Shown here: piece after piece, positions 5,356-6,329 of the stretch
Position numbering within the stretch: the stretch's first letter is position 1
Layout of the letters: every line of letters begins with the position of its first letter
Assembly: GCA_029054535.1 (NCBI GenBank)
Contig: JAIDFC010000185.1
Location: forward strand, 1-6,329
Length of the DNA stretch: 6,329 bases
DNA from: Rikenella sp.
GTDB taxonomy: Bacteria; Bacteroidota; Bacteroidia; Bacteroidales; Rikenellaceae
Reading direction: 5' to 3'
Notes under the pieces: model-generated
What the model saw: the letters and a program-made list of their open reading frames with translations, nothing else
What the model was told of the DNA's origin: nothing
Databases searched by the model: none
Translations under genes and position numbers: made by a program

Positions 5356-5492
5356 GCCACAAACCGCGACCTCCGGGCGCCCGGGCCAGCCGCTCCCCAA
5401 AACGTATTTGGCCGCACGCTGGGCGATTCATTCGGAATCGTCATGAACCGCATCCGTAGGGTGCGCGGATCGCCGCCACCCCAGCGGCAGAA

Positions 5493-5535
5493 CGGGGCCG
5501 CTCGGCACTCGAACCGGGCTGCCTCTACCCTAAAT
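5493..5535. repeat. Short repeat with GGCAC hairpin, tandem copy 1
   Basis: Matches 5618-5660 at 39 of 43 positions, in direct orientation 125 bp apart. One difference (GGGCC for GTGCC) weakens the small hairpin present in the other copy. The tail CTCTACCCTAAAT also resembles 3110-3122, where the following CCTCCGGCCCTTTT parallels CGTCCGACCCGTTTT at 5544-5558. Confidence 0.75.
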
Positions 5536-5568
5536 AATCCCAGGCGTCCGACCCGTTTTTAGCTTGAG

Positions 5569-5619
5569 ATAAACCGCGACCTCCGGTCGCGCGCCCGACG
5601 CCGCCCCATGCGGAGGGCG
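5569..5619. repeat. 51-bp direct repeat, copy 2
   Basis: 50 of 51 positions identical to 3188-3238. It keeps the CGCGACC/GGTCGCG hairpin (5575-5591) and the left arm of the CCCC-bulge hairpin, but the right arm is missing. At 5618 the sequence changes into the GTGCC-GGCAC repeat, so this is a chimeric junction. Confidence 0.88.
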
Positions 5620-5660
5620 GTGCCGCTCGGCACGCGAACCGGGCAGCCTCTACCCTACAT
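5618..5660. repeat. Short repeat with GTGCC-GGCAC hairpin, tandem copy 2
   Basis: 39 of 43 identical to 5493-5535. Its first 27 positions match the reverse complement of 2728-2754 at 24 sites. The stem GTGCC/GGCAC encloses GCTC. Confidence 0.75.
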
Positions 5661-5666
5661 GCTCTG

Positions 5667-5744
5667 TTCGCGCGCCTTGGGAAATCATTTCCGATAAACT
5701 CCCGTTTATCGGTTTGATTTCCCTCTTCAGGCGGGGCGCGCGAA
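5667..5744. repeat. Large bulged hairpin, copy E (pairs with 3499-3575)
   Basis: Outer stem TTCGCGCGCC (5667-5676) with GGCGCGCGAA (5735-5744), 10 pairs. Middle stem GGGAAATCA (5679-5687) with TGATTTCCC (5715-5723), 9 pairs. Apical stem CCGATAAAC (5691-5699) with GTTTATCGG (5704-5712), 9 pairs around TCCC. In total 28 perfect pairs. The 11-nt right-hand bulge TCTTCAGGCGG (5724-5734) differs from that of copy D at two positions only, although the stems are largely different. No T-run follows on either strand. Confidence 0.85.
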
Positions 5745-5812
5745 ACCTACCAAAAGAGAAACCGTATCGGACGCGCTCAGGCCGCGCGGCCGCGGGTGCC
5801 CCCGCTGGGCGG

Positions 5813-5825
5813 GCGATGGCATCGC
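5813..5825. repeat. GCGAT-GGC-ATCGC hairpin, shortened relative of copies at 3631 and 3699
   Basis: 5-bp stem with 3-nt loop, preceded by GGCG as at 3699 and followed by TATAACG as at 3631. The core is 4 nt shorter than the other two, yet still forms a perfect stem. Confidence 0.6.
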
Positions 5826-5903
5826 TATAACGGCTACAGAAAACCCGATGCTTGGCTTAGCCTGACAGCAGAGAAAAACCTCCAAAACCGCCACTCACCC
5901 AAC

Positions 5904-6329
5904 CTAAAAGAACTCCTCCCGGAAACGGTAGTCGCCACGGAGTTCCTCGAAACGCTCCGGCGCAGCCCGCAACGCCGCATCGTCCGCCAGAATATCATAG
6001 TAAGCCGGCATCCGCGCCGTAATTTCTCGCCAGGAGATCGTCGTACAAGGGTGTTGCACAGGCGCCTCAGCCGGATACCAGTCCGCCCGAATCGGCAACC
6101 CCAGCTCCGCCGCCACCGCCCGCACCGCCAGAGCCGTCCCCTTCGCCTTGCCCTGGAGCGAGTAGCCCGCGATGTGCGGCGTCGCGATCGTCGAGAGCGA
6201 GAGCAGCTCCTGATCGATCCGCGGTTCGCCGCCCCAGACGTCGAGCACCGCCCGCCCTATCCGACCGCTCCGTAGAGCCTCCTTGAGCGCCCCCTCGTCC
6301 ACCACCTCGCCCCGCGAGCTGTTCAGGAA
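5904..6329 (-). CDS. pdxB: Erythronate-4-phosphate dehydrogenase, C-terminal part (5' end outside window)
   Basis: 141 residues are visible; the frame stays open through the window edge, so roughly the last 40% of the protein is present. It starts in FLNSSRGEVVDEGAL, the D-isomer-specific 2-hydroxyacid dehydrogenase signature, and continues with AVLDVWGGEP and IATPHIAGYSLQGKAKGT. The HIAGY-S-LxGKAKGT stretch and the following ~80-residue tail (the PdxB dimerisation domain) distinguish PdxB from SerA-type dehydrogenases. Expected catalytic residues are present: Arg in NSSRG, Glu in VWGGEP and His in TPHIA. The enzyme oxidises 4-phosphoerythronate to 2-oxo-3-hydroxy-4-phosphobutanoate in the DXP-dependent route to pyridoxal phosphate, in the cytosol. 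The stop is at 5904-5906. It points the same way as cinA, but about 800 bp of repeats intervene, so a shared transcript is doubtful. The GTG at 6303-6305 is internal, not the start. Confidence 0.93.
   Translation of the reverse strand, partial: FLNSSRGEVVDEGALKEALRSGRIGRAVLDVWGGEPRIDQELLSLSTIATPHIAGYSLQGKAKGTALAVRAVAAELGLPIRADWYPAEAPVQHPCTTISWREITARMPAYYDILADDAALRAAPERFEELRGDYRFREEFF

Larger units (their letters stand above)
5356..5903. other. Gene-free mosaic of structured repeats between the FISUMP fragment and pdxB
   Basis: No supportable gene. From left to right: a degraded AAACCGCG hairpin (5361-5379, one mismatched pair in CGCGACC-TCC-GGGCGC), a CGATTC-ATTCG-GAATCG hairpin (5414-5430), a CCACCCCAG segment (5477-5485) like the bulge of hairpin A, a short repeat (5493-5535), the 51-bp repeat (5569-5619) running straight into a second copy of the short repeat (5618-5660), a large bulged hairpin (5667-5744), an AGAGAAA segment (5755-5775) and a GCGAT-GGC-ATCGC hairpin (5813-5825). 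From 5826 to 5903 I see nothing. No terminator for pdxB is evident. Confidence 0.7.

Noticed and set aside
5667..5744. Transcription terminator of pdxB
   Set aside because: The stem is long, but no T-run follows on the - strand and the bulged plan matches the element at 3499-3575, which is not placed behind a gene in the same way.

Overview
The window looks like chromosomal DNA of a GC-rich member of the Bacteroidales (Bacteroidota). Alistipes or a relative is my best guess. The guess rests on GC-rich genes behind AT-rich leaders, start codons without clear Shine-Dalgarno sites, and remnants of the Fibrobacter succinogenes major paralogous (FISUMP) domain, which is common in this group. No database search was possible, so the taxonomy is inference.

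Layout. Positions 1-211 are an AT-rich leader. At 212-1462 (+) lies a ROK-family transcriptional regulator, and at 1616-2473 (+) an unrecognised four-helix membrane protein with a very acidic tail, closed by a strong intrinsic terminator at 2514-2558. On the other strand are cinA (3788-5101, -), encoding a competence/damage-inducible CinA-type protein with a PncC-like NMN deamidase domain, and the 3' end of pdxB (5904-6329, -, running off the window), encoding erythronate-4-phosphate dehydrogenase of vitamin B6 synthesis. CinA salvages a pyridine-nucleotide by-product and PdxB makes a PLP precursor. Nothing in the sequence shows that they form an operon, because about 800 bp of repeat-rich DNA separates them.

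The unusual material is the non-coding DNA on both sides of cinA (2556-3787 and 5102-5903). It contains two degraded 3' fragments of FISUMP-type genes, facing each other (2567-2770 + and 5141-5355 -). Each is only about 200 bp long and covers the same last ~65-70 residues of the domain, and both end in an identical 24-bp segment. Around them is a mosaic of short diverged repeats that fold into bulged hairpins. Several hairpins keep the same architecture while their stem sequences differ with compensating changes. The clearest pair is 3499-3575 and 5667-5744: both have a 10-bp outer stem, an 11-nt one-sided bulge of nearly identical sequence (TCYTYAGGCGG), a 9-bp middle stem and an apical stem. 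A 51-bp near-identical direct repeat (3188-3238 and 5569-5619) brackets cinA. I infer an uncharacterised family of structured intergenic repeats (REP/MITE-like, or RNA-forming) that has repeatedly recombined with FISUMP gene ends.
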